A model generated the notes under the pieces. The model was not told the DNA's origin and ran no database searches. It worked only from the letters and a program-made list of their open reading frames with translations. A program made the position numbers and the translations under genes. Below, piece by piece: positions 47,909 to 59,909 of a stretch of 64,000 nucleotides of DNA. Positions within the stretch are counted from its first letter, which is position 1; the number at the start of each line of letters is the position of its first letter. Source of the stretch: Liolophura sinensis (Eukaryota; Mollusca; Polyplacophora; Chitonida; Chitonidae); contig NC_088301.1 in NCBI RefSeq assembly GCF_032854445.1, forward strand, positions 2,730,001-2,794,000, given 5' to 3'.

Positions 47909-48930
47909 ATTAAGGGTGCAGAACATGAACAGGGTACAAGGCATAAACAGGGTACAGGGCATGAAAAGGCTACACGGCACATGGCACATACAGGGTACAC
48001 AGTATAAACAGAGTACAGGGCATAAACAGGATGTAGACCATAGACAAAGCGAATAAACAGGGTACAGAGCATAAACAGGGTATAGGGCATAAACAGGGTA
48101 CAGAGCATAAACAGGGTATAGGGCATAACAGGGTACAGAGTATAAACAGGGTACAGAGTATAAACAGGGTACAGAGTATAAACAGGGTACAGAGTATAAA
48201 CAGGGTACAGAGTATAAACAGGGTACAGAGTATAAACATTGTACAGAGTATAAACATTGTACAGAGTATAAACAGGGTACAGAGTATAAGCAGGGTACAG
48301 AGTATAAACAGGGTACAGAGTACAAACATTGTATAGAGTATAAACAGGGTACAGAGTATAAACAGGGTACAGAGTATAAACAGGGTACAGAGCATAAACA
48401 GGGTACAGAGTATAAACAGGGTACAGAGTATAAACAGGGTACAGAGCATAAACAGGGTACAGAGTATAAACAGGGTACAGAGTATAAACAGGGTACAGAG
48501 TATAAACAGGGTACAGAGCATAAACAGGGTACAGAGTATAAACAGGGTACAGAGTATAAACAGGGTACAGAGCATAAACAGGGTACAGAGTATAAACAGG
48601 GTACAGAGTATAAACAGGGTACAGAGTATAAACAGGGTACAGAGTACAAACATTGTATAGAGTATAAACAGGGTACAGAGTATAAACAGGGTACAGAGCA
48701 TAAACAGAGTACAGAGTATAAACAAGCTATAGGGCATAAACAGGGTACAGAGTATAAACAGGGCACAGAGCATAAACAGGGTACAGAGTATAAACAGGGT
48801 ACACAGTATAAACAGGGTACACAGTATAAACATTGTACAGAGTATAAACAGGGTACAGAGTATAAACAGGGTACAGAGTATAAACAGGGTACAGAGTACA
48901 AACATTGTATGGAGTATAAACAGGGTAAAC
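47909..48930. repeat. 18-bp minisatellite, about 56 copies
   Basis: The unit is ACAGAGTATAAACAGGGT, with ACAGAGCATAAACAGGGT and a rarer CATTGT variant. Since 18 is a multiple of 3, minus-strand frames stay open (401 codons at 47696-48901 and 320 at 47970-48932), encoding hexapeptide repeats such as LYSVPC. Both are judged artefacts. Confidence 0.95.
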
Positions 48931-48979
48931 ATGGCTAGGGAGAGTTAGGAAGACAAAGAATGCATTTGATGCAAAGGAT

Positions 48980-50120
48980 AAACAGGAATGATTAAAATAC
49001 AGGGCATAAACAGGGAAAGAGAGGAGATTGAGTGTGCAGAAGATAAACAGGGAAAAGAGGGAAGACTGAGTATGCAGGGCATGGACAGAGGAAAGATGGG
49101 AGATTGAGTATGCGAGGAATAAACTGGGAAAAGAGGAGAGATTGGGTATGCAGGACATGGACAGAGCAAAGATGGGAGATTGAGTATGCAGGGCATGAAC
49201 AAAGGAAAGATGGGAGATTGAGTATGCGAGGATAAACAGGGAAAAGAGGAGAGATTGGGTATGCAGGACATGAACAGAGGAAAGATGGGAGATTGAGTAT
49301 GCAGAGAATAAACAGAAAAAAAGAGGGAAGATTGAGTATGCAGGGCATGAACAGAGGAAAGATGGGAGATTGAGTATGTGAGGGTAAACAGGGAAAAGAG
49401 GAGAGATTGAGTATGCAAGGCATGAACAGAGCAAAGATGGGAGATTGAGTATGCAGAGAATAAACAGAAAAAAAGAGGGAAGATTGAGTATGCAGGGCAT
49501 GAACAGAGGAAAGATGGGAGATTGAGTATGTGAGGGTAAACAGGGAAAAGAGGAGAGATTGAGTATGCAAGGCATGAACAGAGCAAAGATGGGAGATTGA
49601 GTATGCAGAGAATAAACAGGGAAAAGAGGGAAGATTGAGTATGCAAGGCGTGAACAGAGGAAAGATGGGAGATGGAGTATGCGAGGAATAAACTGGGAAA
49701 AGAGGGAAGATTGAGTATGCAGGGCATGAACAAAGGAAAGATGGGAGATTGAGTATGCGAGGATAAACAGGGAAAAGAGGAGAGATTAAGTATGCAGGGC
49801 ATGAACAGAGGAAATAGAGGAGCCTAAATGTGCGAGGCATAAATAGGGAAAAGAGGTCTGATGAAAGATACAGGGCGTAACCACGGGAATGAGGAGAACT
49901 TAGGTACGCAAGGCATGAATAGGTGAAATGGAGAGCTTAAGTATGCGGAGCATGAACAGCGGAAAGAGGGGAGCTTAAGGATGCAGGGCATGAACAGCGG
50001 AAAGAGGGGAGCTTAAGGATGCAGGGCATGAACAGCGGAAAGAGGGGAGCTTAAGTATGCGGAGCATGAACAGCGGAAAGAGGGGAGCTTAAGGATGTAG
50101 GGTGTGAACAAGGAAGAAGA
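48980..50120. repeat. 38-bp minisatellite arranged as 76-bp dimers
   Basis: Units share GGAGATTGAGTATGC. Alternate units carry AGGGCATGAACAGAGGAAAG and GAGGAATAAACAGGGAAAAG. AAACAGGG and CATGAACAG words link it to the neighbouring 18-bp array. Three minus-strand frames of about 280 codons are array artefacts. Decay is evident after 49800. Confidence 0.92.
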
Positions 50121-51635
50121 CGGCATATCGAAGGGATGTGGGAGGGGGGTGTAAACGAAGAGAGAGCTAGGATGTGGGGTTTAGCAGATGAGTGGAGGGA
50201 GACCAATGATGTATGATACACAGCTGAAAAGGTGGCAATATTTGTGTAGTTTACCCTTTTCACAGCTTACATAGTTCTTTGTGAAGACTGTGCCAGTGAT
50301 GTAGTCTTGTGACGTGTACAATAGAATCAAACCTATACGCTAGAGTAGGCAGTTGCAACACTGATTCTTTACGATACCCAGAAGACATTTTTCAGAGAAC
50401 TTTTGTTGTCCACTGACATACGTGTAACGCAGCACCGTGATGGTCTTTAATATCATAAGCCTGGTATATCATTTCTTCTTGGTTGTATACATTTACAGGA
50501 CCTGTGTCATCCAATAACGTATTTAGCGTACAGAAAATCTGATCTACAACTATGAATTCTTTTCATACAGAGGAGACTTTCTCCAAGACCCTATTGTGCT
50601 CGAGTTTCTCCAGACAAGGTTGTACATCTACACACTCAACGGATAAAAAGATGTGATGTGGCGTGAAGCATATCTGTTATTCAGGCTGATACATATATCA
50701 CGTATTCTAACTTCGTTCCTTTTTCTAATTGACAGATTCCAGGCTGAGCAGATACCTAATCCTTCATGTAAGACGTCTTATTAACTCTTTCCGAACAGGT
50801 TGATGGATTGCTGACACGAAAAGAGCTTTACAAATCTTTCCCGATCCCCAGGACGACTCGCCATCCATCACGTCAACAAGCGGCGTAATTGAATTCATAC
50901 ATCGGATTGGAATTTTCAACGCTAATCAAAGTTGGAATTAAGCCAAAACCGCGACAGTCGTTGTGTTCTTAGCAAATGTCACCGGCTTTATAAAAAATTA
51001 CATCAGTGAGGCCAGTGTTTGAAATATGCGATTCTTTAGTTGCAATGAAACGTTTGTAAAGAACTTGTGCCTATATACATATATAACATATCTGATGCCG
51101 TTTTTACTTGTCACCCACATATGCACACGACACGCCAAATAATGACCCCCAAAAAACGTCAAGTTCCCTTAATATTTGCACGAAATAATATTGTTCATGT
51201 GTAAAAGCCTACTATGAATTGAGCCCAAAGTTCGACTGTGTGAGGACGATTTGCAGCATGTAGCTCGCCACACAAGTATGGTTATAACAACGTCAATATA
51301 TATAAATATGATAAGACGTTTAGGGCTATCACAGAGTATAAACTAGCGCTGTCAGACTCATTCAATGCTCAACAAGAATTAGACGCCAATTAGACACGAA
51401 CTTTGAAGTCCACAAAAGAAAAACTCATCCCCAAGGAAATAATTAGCAAAGTAGTTTTAAAAATAATTTTCCTTTGTCCCTCTGAAGCGCTGAGTTGTCG
51501 TTTCCGTAGATTAATACATGTATATAGACCCTGATATAGTGGGGTCCTAAGCAACCAGATATAACTTTAGAAAATGCGCGTTGTCGAACCGTAAGGAATA
51601 AACAGCAAAAAAAATAAAGAGCGAAATACAGTGTA
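50121..51635. other. No recognised feature
   Basis: Noncoding. The stretch 50770-50960 has TAAT-containing words and even composition but no ORF. Confidence 0.5.
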
Positions 51636-52050
51636 TGAAACTTACGTGTGCCCAAGGAGTCTAGACTATGACGAGTAAAATAACTTACGTGTGCCCAAAA
51701 AGGAGACTAGACTATGACGAGTAACGAAACTTACGTGTGTCCAAGAAGGAGTCTAGACTATGACGAGTAAAACAACTTACGTGTGCCCAAGAAGGAGACT
51801 ACGCTATGCCAGAGTAATGAAACTTACGTGTGTCCAAGAAGGAGTCTAGACTATACCAGAGTAATGAAACTTACGTGTGCCCAAGAAGGAGTCTAGATTA
51901 TGCCAGAGTAATGAAACTTACGTGTCCAAGAAGGAGACTAGACTACGCCAGAGTAATGTAACTTACTTGTGCCCAAAAAGGAGACTAGACCATGTCAGAG
52001 TAACGTAACCTACGTGTGCCCAAGAAGGAGTCTAGACTATGCCAGAGTAA
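51636..52050. repeat. 46-bp minisatellite, about 9 copies
   Basis: Units of 43-47 bp with AACTTACGTGTGCCCAAGAA and GGAGTCTAGACTATG, followed by ACGAGTAA or CCAGAGTAATG. No coding role. Confidence 0.92.
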
Positions 52051-53710
52051 TTGTATTGCACGTATGCCTCTGTGATCGACCAAACCTTGAACAAATATAA
52101 CAAAGAATTTTTATTTGACGATTCCATTATTCATTAGCCACAATTCAGTATCTGACAAATGGCTTACTATAACAAAATGCTTGATACATTTCAAGTTTCT
52201 TTCATCCCATCGGGTTAAACAGAGTACACGGTTAAGACGGAAAGATTTGCATGATCTGTTTGGTGGACATGCATAACTGATGATTTATTGATAATAGTTA
52301 GACAGTGGAGATTCCTAAATAAGAAAATTGACAAATCCAATAGCAGAAAGTGCACAGAATTGTCTGCAGTAATCGAATTCCAAGGCCGACGATACATCAG
52401 ACGTGACCTTGTTTGACCTTGATGATTGGTTGGCTACCTATCATGGCCTAATAACCAACGAAAGTGTTTGGTGGCGCAGACGCTGGCTGTTATACGGCAA
52501 CAGTATCTGGGGTTCATATCACCCGTCTGCCCGCTGATTGGCATTTCTACCGATGCATCGCTTCAATAGGCTTGTCCCACAGTCCAGGGAAAATGAGATA
52601 TCCTTACAAGCCGACTGCATTCATCATATGATAGCTGTATAGAATCTTTTGTGTGCAATTTAATTCCGATGGAGAGTGCTAGAGGGAAGGGGTAACGTTC
52701 GAGTTAGTAAATTATAACATTGCCGAAAATTATGTTTACGTTATGAAAGTTTTTTCTGTACACTGGAATGCAAAGGGATCATTAATTTAAAGCAAACTTG
52801 ATGGGTAGAAAAAGCTGACATAATTTTTCGATTAGAGAGTCAATGCAGACTACACCACGGGCGTTAACGGCAGTGTAATTGGGGGAGCTAACCAGAAAAA
52901 TGGGACTGGGAGTGAGGGTAAAAAGGCTTTCGGGGTGTGAGAGACTTGTCACAGCGCGGCAACGGTCCAAACTGGCCTACCGTCTCCTTTCAGAGTTAAG
53001 CCTGTGAAGCATGTTATTAGTTTATTGCTGATTTATAGCTGTTGATGAAGATGCCAAACTAGATTCTGATTTGACAGAATTAATGATAAACGGTGCGTCC
53101 TGCCAAAAAAGCATGGCGAAAATCAATGGCGCGAACGTGGCAATTGGACCCCATGACCCATTATACCTTTTTTCGGATTAACCAGAATACAAAGTAAGCT
53201 GAAAGCCATCAGCGCTGTAAAATCTGTCAAAACATAATCACCTTCTCTTTTTTCCTAAGCGTTAAAGAGGCGTCTTGAAGTGGCCGTAGAAGTGCTTGGC
53301 GAACCTCTTGACGATTGTAAGTTTGCTCACTCATCCGTGGTAAGCTTGCGAGAAGAAATCCCACGAATGAGCCCAATCTTCATTTTATGACAATATTTTG
53401 AACGGATGGACAGTTATGGATTAATGAGTAACTATCTGAATAAATTATAGATTGTTGATTGTTTGATTGTTTGATTAGGGGATTTTGAGAAATCGGGATA
53501 ACCAGGAATGAACATGTAACGCATTGAAAGAAATGAATTCTCATTTGCATAGAATGCCGGTTTGTTGACTACATCCGATCACTTTGGTACGGCTCTCAAA
53601 TGACTAAGGACATTGTACGGCTGACAGAATTGGCGAGTGTTAATATAAAATTTTAAGAAAGAGATTAGTGAGCACGGTTAACTGCTGACCAGGTTACATA
53701 CCTAAACATT
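52051..53710. other. Single-copy noncoding interval
   Basis: No ORF above 62 codons and no recognised repeat. Its composition is fairly even with many TAAT/ATTA words (52400-53400). It is a candidate for regulatory DNA on impression only. Confidence 0.4.
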
Positions 53711-53803
53711 TACAAAATACGATTTATTTGTTTATTTATTTGATTGGTGTTTTACGCCGTACTCAAGAATATTTCACTTATACGACGGCGGTACAAAATA
53801 CGA
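53711..53803 (-). mobile_element. SINE-A 5'-truncated insertion with TSD
   Basis: Perfect 12-bp duplicates TACAAAATACGA (53711-53722 and 53792-53803) flank 69 bp of SINE-A 3' end, reading TTTATTTGTTTATTTATTTG, TTTACGCCGTACTCAAGAAT and ATACGACGGCG. Confidence 0.96.
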
Positions 53804-53809
53804 AATTTT

Positions 53810-54108
53810 ATATCAGTTAAGCCGGGGCCTCCGTGGCTCAGTCGGTTAGCGCGCTAGCGCAGCGTAGTGACCCAGAAGCCTCTCACCAATGCGGTCGCTG
53901 TGAGTTCAAGACCAGCTTATGCTGGCTTCCTCTCCGGCCGTACGTGGGAAGGTCCGCCGGCAGCCTGCGGATGGTCGTGGGTTTCCCCCGGGCTCTGCCC
54001 GGTTTCCACCCACCATAATGCTGGCCGCCGTCGTATAAGTGAAATATTCTTGAGTACGGCGTAAAACACCAATCAAAAAAAAAAAAAAAAAAAAATATCA
54101 GTTAAGCC
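53810..54108 (+). mobile_element. SINE-A, full length with TSD and poly(A)
   Basis: Perfect 14-bp duplicates ATATCAGTTAAGCC (53810-53823 and 54095-54108) bound the reference SINE-A. The head GGGGCCTCCGTGGCTCAGTC carries a canonical A box (TGGCTCAGTCGG) and a B box (GAGTTCAAGACC, about 53901). The body includes CCACCATAATGCTGGCCGCC and GAGTACGGCGTAAAACACCA. The tail is about 21 A (54075-54095). Low divergence and the clean tail suggest recent insertion. The 61- and 65-codon frames in it are not genes. Confidence 0.97.
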
Positions 54109-55785
54109 CGCCGTGATGAAACCAAAACGGGAAATATGTCCTTTTGACTTTGTGCCGATAACCGGAAGGTTTCTTTGCATTACATTTTTATGGTTTATTG
54201 TTTGGTGGAGGACAGGTACCTTTGTGGGGAACCTTGGGAACACTAGAAACACTGGGAATGCCGAGGACACTACCCCAAAACAGGGTTTGAACAAAATGAA
54301 ATATAGCCTTTCATTTTTCAGCAAAACCCATGGTACGTGCGCCATTGGAACACGCCATAGAAGAATAAGGCTAAATTGCGAAAGTTCCGTAATCATGGAA
54401 ATTTATCTGTCAGAAGTTTCAGGCTGTCAAAATCAGTGCCCTTCCTATTTCTTGACAAATCTTCCCCTGGAGATTGAATTTGACAACTGAATATGTACTG
54501 AATGTGATTACGCTGTGACTTGAACTAGAACGGTGTGAGAGCGGTCAATATCAGTGGGCATAGATCTATGCGTCGGAAGCGAGATCCATCACTTGCCTCG
54601 GCGACTTCATCATCTGAACGTAGTATTTGAGGCGGAAATTCAATAAGCCAACGATTAGATTATTGTTGAATAATAGCTGGTGCTAAAGATGGCTGACCAG
54701 ATTTTCATTTGACGGAAACCGCATCAGGCCGACATAAAAAACGGGAATAAATGTCATGAGCTGAGTGGCGTGAGTGCCAGGATCGGAAGCAAGCCATTAC
54801 TTGAGACAACCATGAATTAATAAGGCCGACATTTTCATGGAAATGACAGCCTTCCTGATAAATACTCCCTGTGTAAGTCAACATATCATCCCTGTACCAT
54901 AGTATTTCATCATCACTCATCCATCATCTTTAAAATCTCAAACATTCCACATGGGAGACATCCCGATTGCCCATTTTTTCAGCCGAATGCAATAAATGTC
55001 ATTTGCCCATTTTCCGAGACGCTCAGCACATGGCCTGTTATCATTCGACTATGACAATATGGAATAACCCACTAATGGATATCTCCACACAAATAATTAC
55101 GACGGGCTGACTGGCATAATTTTAACACCTTTAGAGCATTTTTTTATTTACTTGTTCAGGAAGAGAATATATTATATGTCCCTAAAGCAATCTAAAATCA
55201 ATTTTTGATACGAATCCGGGGCTCGCGCGGTAAACCATCCACCATTGGCAAGTAACATGACGCATATTTTCCTCAAAACTGACTGAAAACATGCGGTCTT
55301 CAATAATTGTGCAAGCACACAGAGAGTATGGGTATCCACAAATTCCAACCTAAGTCGGGATTAAGCCGCACAGTGTCTGTCTTAGCATCTCTAAACTTCG
55401 AGTAACTGAGTTTTGAATTGTGCGACATATTTACAAAGTCATATATAAATTAAATGTCCATACTTTTTTATTTAAAGTACATGTATATTATCGATCCATT
55501 TCATTTTTGCTTTGTCAAAGAAAAAAATTGTCAAATGTGTAAAAGTACTTGGTGAGCATTTGCACATTATTTGTCGCTTGATGGGTAAAATTGATCATTG
55601 TTGGGACATGGAGTTAGTTCCAGTAATTATAGGCATAACTAATTCATTGCCTGGTGTTCGGGCAGATTCAGAGACAACGCGCAGAAATATGTATCTTCTT
55701 TACTAAAACAAATGCTCAGTGTTGCTCTCATACAGCCAGAAGGAACCCTCTGTGGTATAAAAGCTGTACACCGGCATTTCTGTAT
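54109..55785. other. Single-copy noncoding interval
   Basis: The 125-codon plus frame at 54113-54490 begins just after the SINE and overlaps a 107-codon minus frame. Neither shows a domain, and I do not support them. The remainder lacks ORFs. Confidence 0.4.
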
Positions 55786-58700
55786 GTTCCTATACAGCCT
55801 GACGGTACCGGTAGTGGTAACGAAATACACCAGCAGTACGGTATGTTCCCTTACGGCCTTGGGGTACCGGTAGTGGTAACGGAATACACCAGCAGTACGG
55901 TATGTTCCCACACAGTCTGGGGGTACCGGTAGTGGTAGCGAAATACACCAGCAGTACGGTATGTTCCCATACAGTCTGGGCGTACCGGTAGTGGTAGCGA
56001 AATACACCAGCAGTACGGTATGTTCCCATGCAGTCTGGGGGTACCGGTAGTGGTAACGGAATACACCAGCAGTACGGTATGTTCCCATACAGTCTGGGGG
56101 TACCGGTAGTGGTAGCGAAATACACCAGCAGTACGGTATGTTCCCATACAGTCTGGGGTACCGGTAGTGGTAGCGAAATACACCAGCAGTACGGTATGTT
56201 CCCATACAGTCTGGGCGTACCGGTAGTGGTAGCGAAATACACCAGCAGTACGGTATGTTCCCATACAGTCTGGGGGTACCGGTAGTGGTAACGAAATACA
56301 CCAGCAGTACGGTATGTTCCCATACAGTCTGGGGGTACCGGTAGTGGTAGCGAAATACACCAGCAGTACGGTATGTTCCCATACAGTCTGGGGGTACCGG
56401 TAGTGGTAACGAAATACACCAGCAGTACGGTATGTTCCCATACAGTCTGGGCGTACCGGTAGTGGTAGCGAAATACACCAGCAGTACGGTATGTTCCCAT
56501 ACAGTCTGGGGGTACCGGTAGTGGTAACGAAATACACCAGCAGTACGGTATGTTCCCATACAGTCGGGGGTACCGCAGTGGTAACGGAATACACCAGCAG
56601 TACGGTATGTTCCCATACAGTCTGGGGGGTACCGGTAGTGGTAGCGAAATACACCAGCAGTACGGTATGTTCCCACACAGTCTGGGGGTACCGGTAGTGG
56701 TAGCGAAATACACCAGCAGTTCGGTATGTTCCCATACAGTCTGGGGTACTGGTAGTGGTAGCGAAATACACCAGCAGTACGGTATGTTCCCACACAGTCT
56801 GGGGGTACCGGTAGTGGTAGCGAATTACACCAGCAGTACGGTATGTTCCCATACAGCCTGACGGTACCGGTAGTGGTAGCGAAATACACCAGCAGTACGG
56901 TATGTTCCCATACAGTCTGGGGGTACCGGTAGTGGTAACGAAATACACCAGCAGTACGGTATGTTCCCATACAGTCTGGGGGTACCGGTAGTGGTAGCGA
57001 AGTACACCAGCAGTACGGTATGTTTCCCATACAGTCTTGGGGTACCGGTAGTTGGTAGCGAAATACACCAGCAGTACGGTATGTTCCCATACAGCCTTGG
57101 GGTACCGGTAGTGGTAACGGAATACACCAGCAGTATGGTATGTTCCCATACAGTCCTTGGGGTACCGGCAGTGCAAACGAAATACACCAGCAGTTCGGTA
57201 TGTTCCCTTACGGCCTGACGGTACCGGTAGTGGTAAACGAAATACACCAGCAGTTCGGTATGTTCCCATACAGTCTGGGGGTACCGCAGTGCAAACGAAA
57301 TACACCAGCAGTTCGGTATGTTCCCATACAGTCTGGGGGTACCGGTAGTGGTAGCGAAATACACCAGCAGTTCGGTATGTTCCCATACAGGTCTGGGGGT
57401 ACCGTAGTGTAGCGAAATACACCGCAGTACGGTATGTTCCCATACAGTCTGGGGGGTACCGGTAGTGGTAGCGAAATACACCAGCAGTACGGTATGTTCC
57501 CATACAGTCTTGGGGTACCGGCAGTGCAAACGAAATACACCAGCAGTACGTATGTTCCCATACAGTCTCGGGGTACCGGTAGTGGTAGCGAAATACACCA
57601 GCAGTTCGGTATGTTCCCTTACGGCCTGACGGTATCGGTAGTGGTAACGAAATACACCAGCAGTACGGTATGTTCCCTTACGGCCTGACGGTACCGGCAG
57701 TGGTAGCGAATACACCAGCAGTTCGGTATGTTCCCATACAGTCTTGGGGGTTACCGGCAGTGCAAACGAAATACACCAGCAGTTCGGTATGTTCCCTTAT
57801 GGCCTGACGGTACCGGTAGTGGGTAACGAAATACACCAGCAGTTCGGTATGTTCCCATACAGTCTGGGGGTAGCGGCAGTGCAAACGAAATACACCAGCA
57901 GTTCGTATGTTCCCATACAGTCTGACGGTACCGGTAGTTGTAACGAAATACAGCAGCAGTACGGTATGTTCCCATACAGTCTGGGGGTAGCGGCAGTGCA
58001 AACGAAATACACCAGCAGTTCGGTATGTTCCCTTACGGGCCTCACAGTACCGGTAGTGGTAACGAAATACACCAGCTGTTCGGTATGTTCGCATACAGTC
58101 TGGGGGTACCGGCAGTGCAAACGAAATACACCAGCAGTTCGGTATGTTCCCATACAGTCTGGGGGGTACCGGCAGTGCAAACGAAATACACCAGCTGTTC
58201 GGTATGTTCCCTTACGGCCTGGGGGTACCGGCAGTGGTAGTGGAATATACAAGTAGTTTGGTATGTTCCTATACAGCCTGGTGATACCGGGAGTGGTAAC
58301 GGAATACACAAGTAATTGGGTATGTTCCCAGACAGTCTAATAGTACTGGCAGTTGGTAACGCAATACACCAGCAGTTCGGTATGTTCTCATACAGCCTGG
58401 GGGCATCGGTAGTGGTAACGGAATACACAAGTAGTTTGGTATGTTCCTATACAGCCAGGGGTACCGGCAGAGGTAAAGGATTACACAAGTAAGTCACTAT
58501 GTTCCCATACAGCCTGGTGGTACCTGTAGTGTAACGGAATACACAAGTAATTCGCTATGTTTCTATACAGCCTGGTGATACCGGGAGTGGTAACGGAAAT
58601 ACACAAGTAATTGGGTATGTTCCCATACAGTCTGATGGTACTGGCAGTGGTAACGGGATACACCAACAGTTCAGTATGCTCCCAAAACAGCCTGGGGCAC

Positions 58701-58800
58701 CGGCAGTGGTACGGAATACACAAGTAGTTCGCTATGTTTGCATACAGTCTTGGGGTACCGGTGGTGGTAACGAAATACACCAGCAGTTCGTAAATATTCA
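55786..58800. repeat. 59-bp satellite, subfamily 1 (about 50 copies)
   Basis: The unit of 59 bp contains CAGTCTGGGGGTACCGGTAG, TGGTAGCGAAATACACCAGC and AGTACGGTATGTTCCCATA. Single-base indels are frequent after 57000 and units become diverged beyond 58240. With 59 not a multiple of 3 and few stops, minus-strand frames of 483, 550, 307 and 296 codons arise, each cycling through three phases as a 59-residue repeat. They are artefacts. Confidence 0.95.
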
Positions 58801-59515
58801 TGCAGCGTACAGATACTGAAGGGCACAACGGCGTATATTGAAAGGGATTCTCTTCCCATCTAGCTTGGAGGTACATGTACCAGTAACGGAATATGCCACC
58901 GGTTTGGTATGTCCTCCTAAAGCATGGAGGAACTGGCAGTCGAAACGAAAAATACTCAGGCCACACGGTAGTTTCCTACAACATCTTGGACGTACAGGCA
59001 ATCAAAACGGAATATATTTGTAGTTCTGTATGTTCTCGTTCAGCCTGTAGCTAGCGACGGTGTTGACGGAATATACTGGCAGTTTCTGTATGTTCTTGTT
59101 CAGCCTGTAGTTTATGGTGGTTTTAGCGCAATATACCGACAGTTCTGTATGTTCTCGTTCAGCCTGTACCTAACGACGGTGTTGATGGATTATACAGGCA
59201 GTTCTGTATGTTCTCGTTCAGCCTGTAGATGGCGGCAGTGGTAACGGAGTATACCGGCTGTTCTGAATGTTCCGATTCAGTCTGCAGCTTGGGACGTTCT
59301 TAACGGAATATACAGGCAGCTCTGTGTGTTCTCGTTCAGCCTGTAGTTTGTGGCGGTTTTAGCGGAATTTACCGGTAGTTCTGTATGTTCTCGTTCAGCC
59401 TGTAGCTAGCGACAGTTTTAAAGGAATATACCGGCAGTTCTGTATGTCCTTGTTCTACCTGTAGCCAGCGGCAGTGTTAACGGAGTACACCGGCAGTTCT
59501 GAATGTTCCGATTCA

Positions 59516-59909
59516 GTCTGCAGCTAGGGGTGAGTGAGTGAGTGCTTGGGGTTTAACGTCGTACTCAACAATTTTTCAGTCATATGACGACGAAGGAATC
59601 ATTAGGGTGCATGCACGTGTAATGTGCCTCCTTGTTGCAGGACGGATTTCCACCGCTCTTTTATTTAGTGCTGCATCACTGAGACGACTTACCGAAGGCA
59701 AGTAAGCCGCCCCGCTCGAGCCATTATACTGATACGGGTCAACCAGTCGTTGCACTATCCCCTTCATGCTGAAAGCCAAGCGAGGAAGTTACAACTTCCT
59801 CTTTTAAAGTCTTAGGTGTGACTCGACCAAGGATTGATCCTGGATCTACCGGTCCCGAAGCGGACGCTCTACCAACTGTGCTATCCGGGCCGGTCGTCTG
59901 CAGCTAGGG
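59516..59909 (-). mobile_element. SINE-B, full length with TSD, inside the 59-bp satellite
   Basis: Perfect 14-bp duplicates GTCTGCAGCTAGGG (59516-59529 and 59896-59909) bound a complete SINE-B from GAGTGAGTGAGTGCTTGGGG to GCTATCCGGGCCGGTC. The paralogous satellite unit near 60555-60580 has the same flanks with a single GTCTGCAGCTAGGG. The 67-codon frame at 59576-59779 is inside the SINE. Confidence 0.97.

Noticed and set aside
47696-48932. Minus-strand frames of 401 and 320 codons
   Set aside because: They translate an 18-bp tandem repeat into hexapeptide repeats in more than one phase. The unique tail shows no domain.
48727-49840. Three overlapping minus-strand frames of 282-285 codons
   Set aside because: All lie on the 38-bp minisatellite in different phases and have repeat peptides only.
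53833-54064. 61- and 65-codon frames, and a tRNA-like sequence at the start
   Set aside because: They are the SINE-A head and body. The A and B boxes are real, but the unit has target duplications and poly(A) and no tRNA acceptor stem.
54113-54490. 125-codon plus frame with an overlapping 107-codon minus frame
   Set aside because: No recognisable domain and starts at the SINE poly(A) junction; the opposing frame is equally open, so length alone is not evidence.
55639-58309. Frames of 483, 550, 307 and 296 codons and many smaller ones
   Set aside because: Products of the 59-bp satellite that cycle through three phases; no start context, domain or splice structure.
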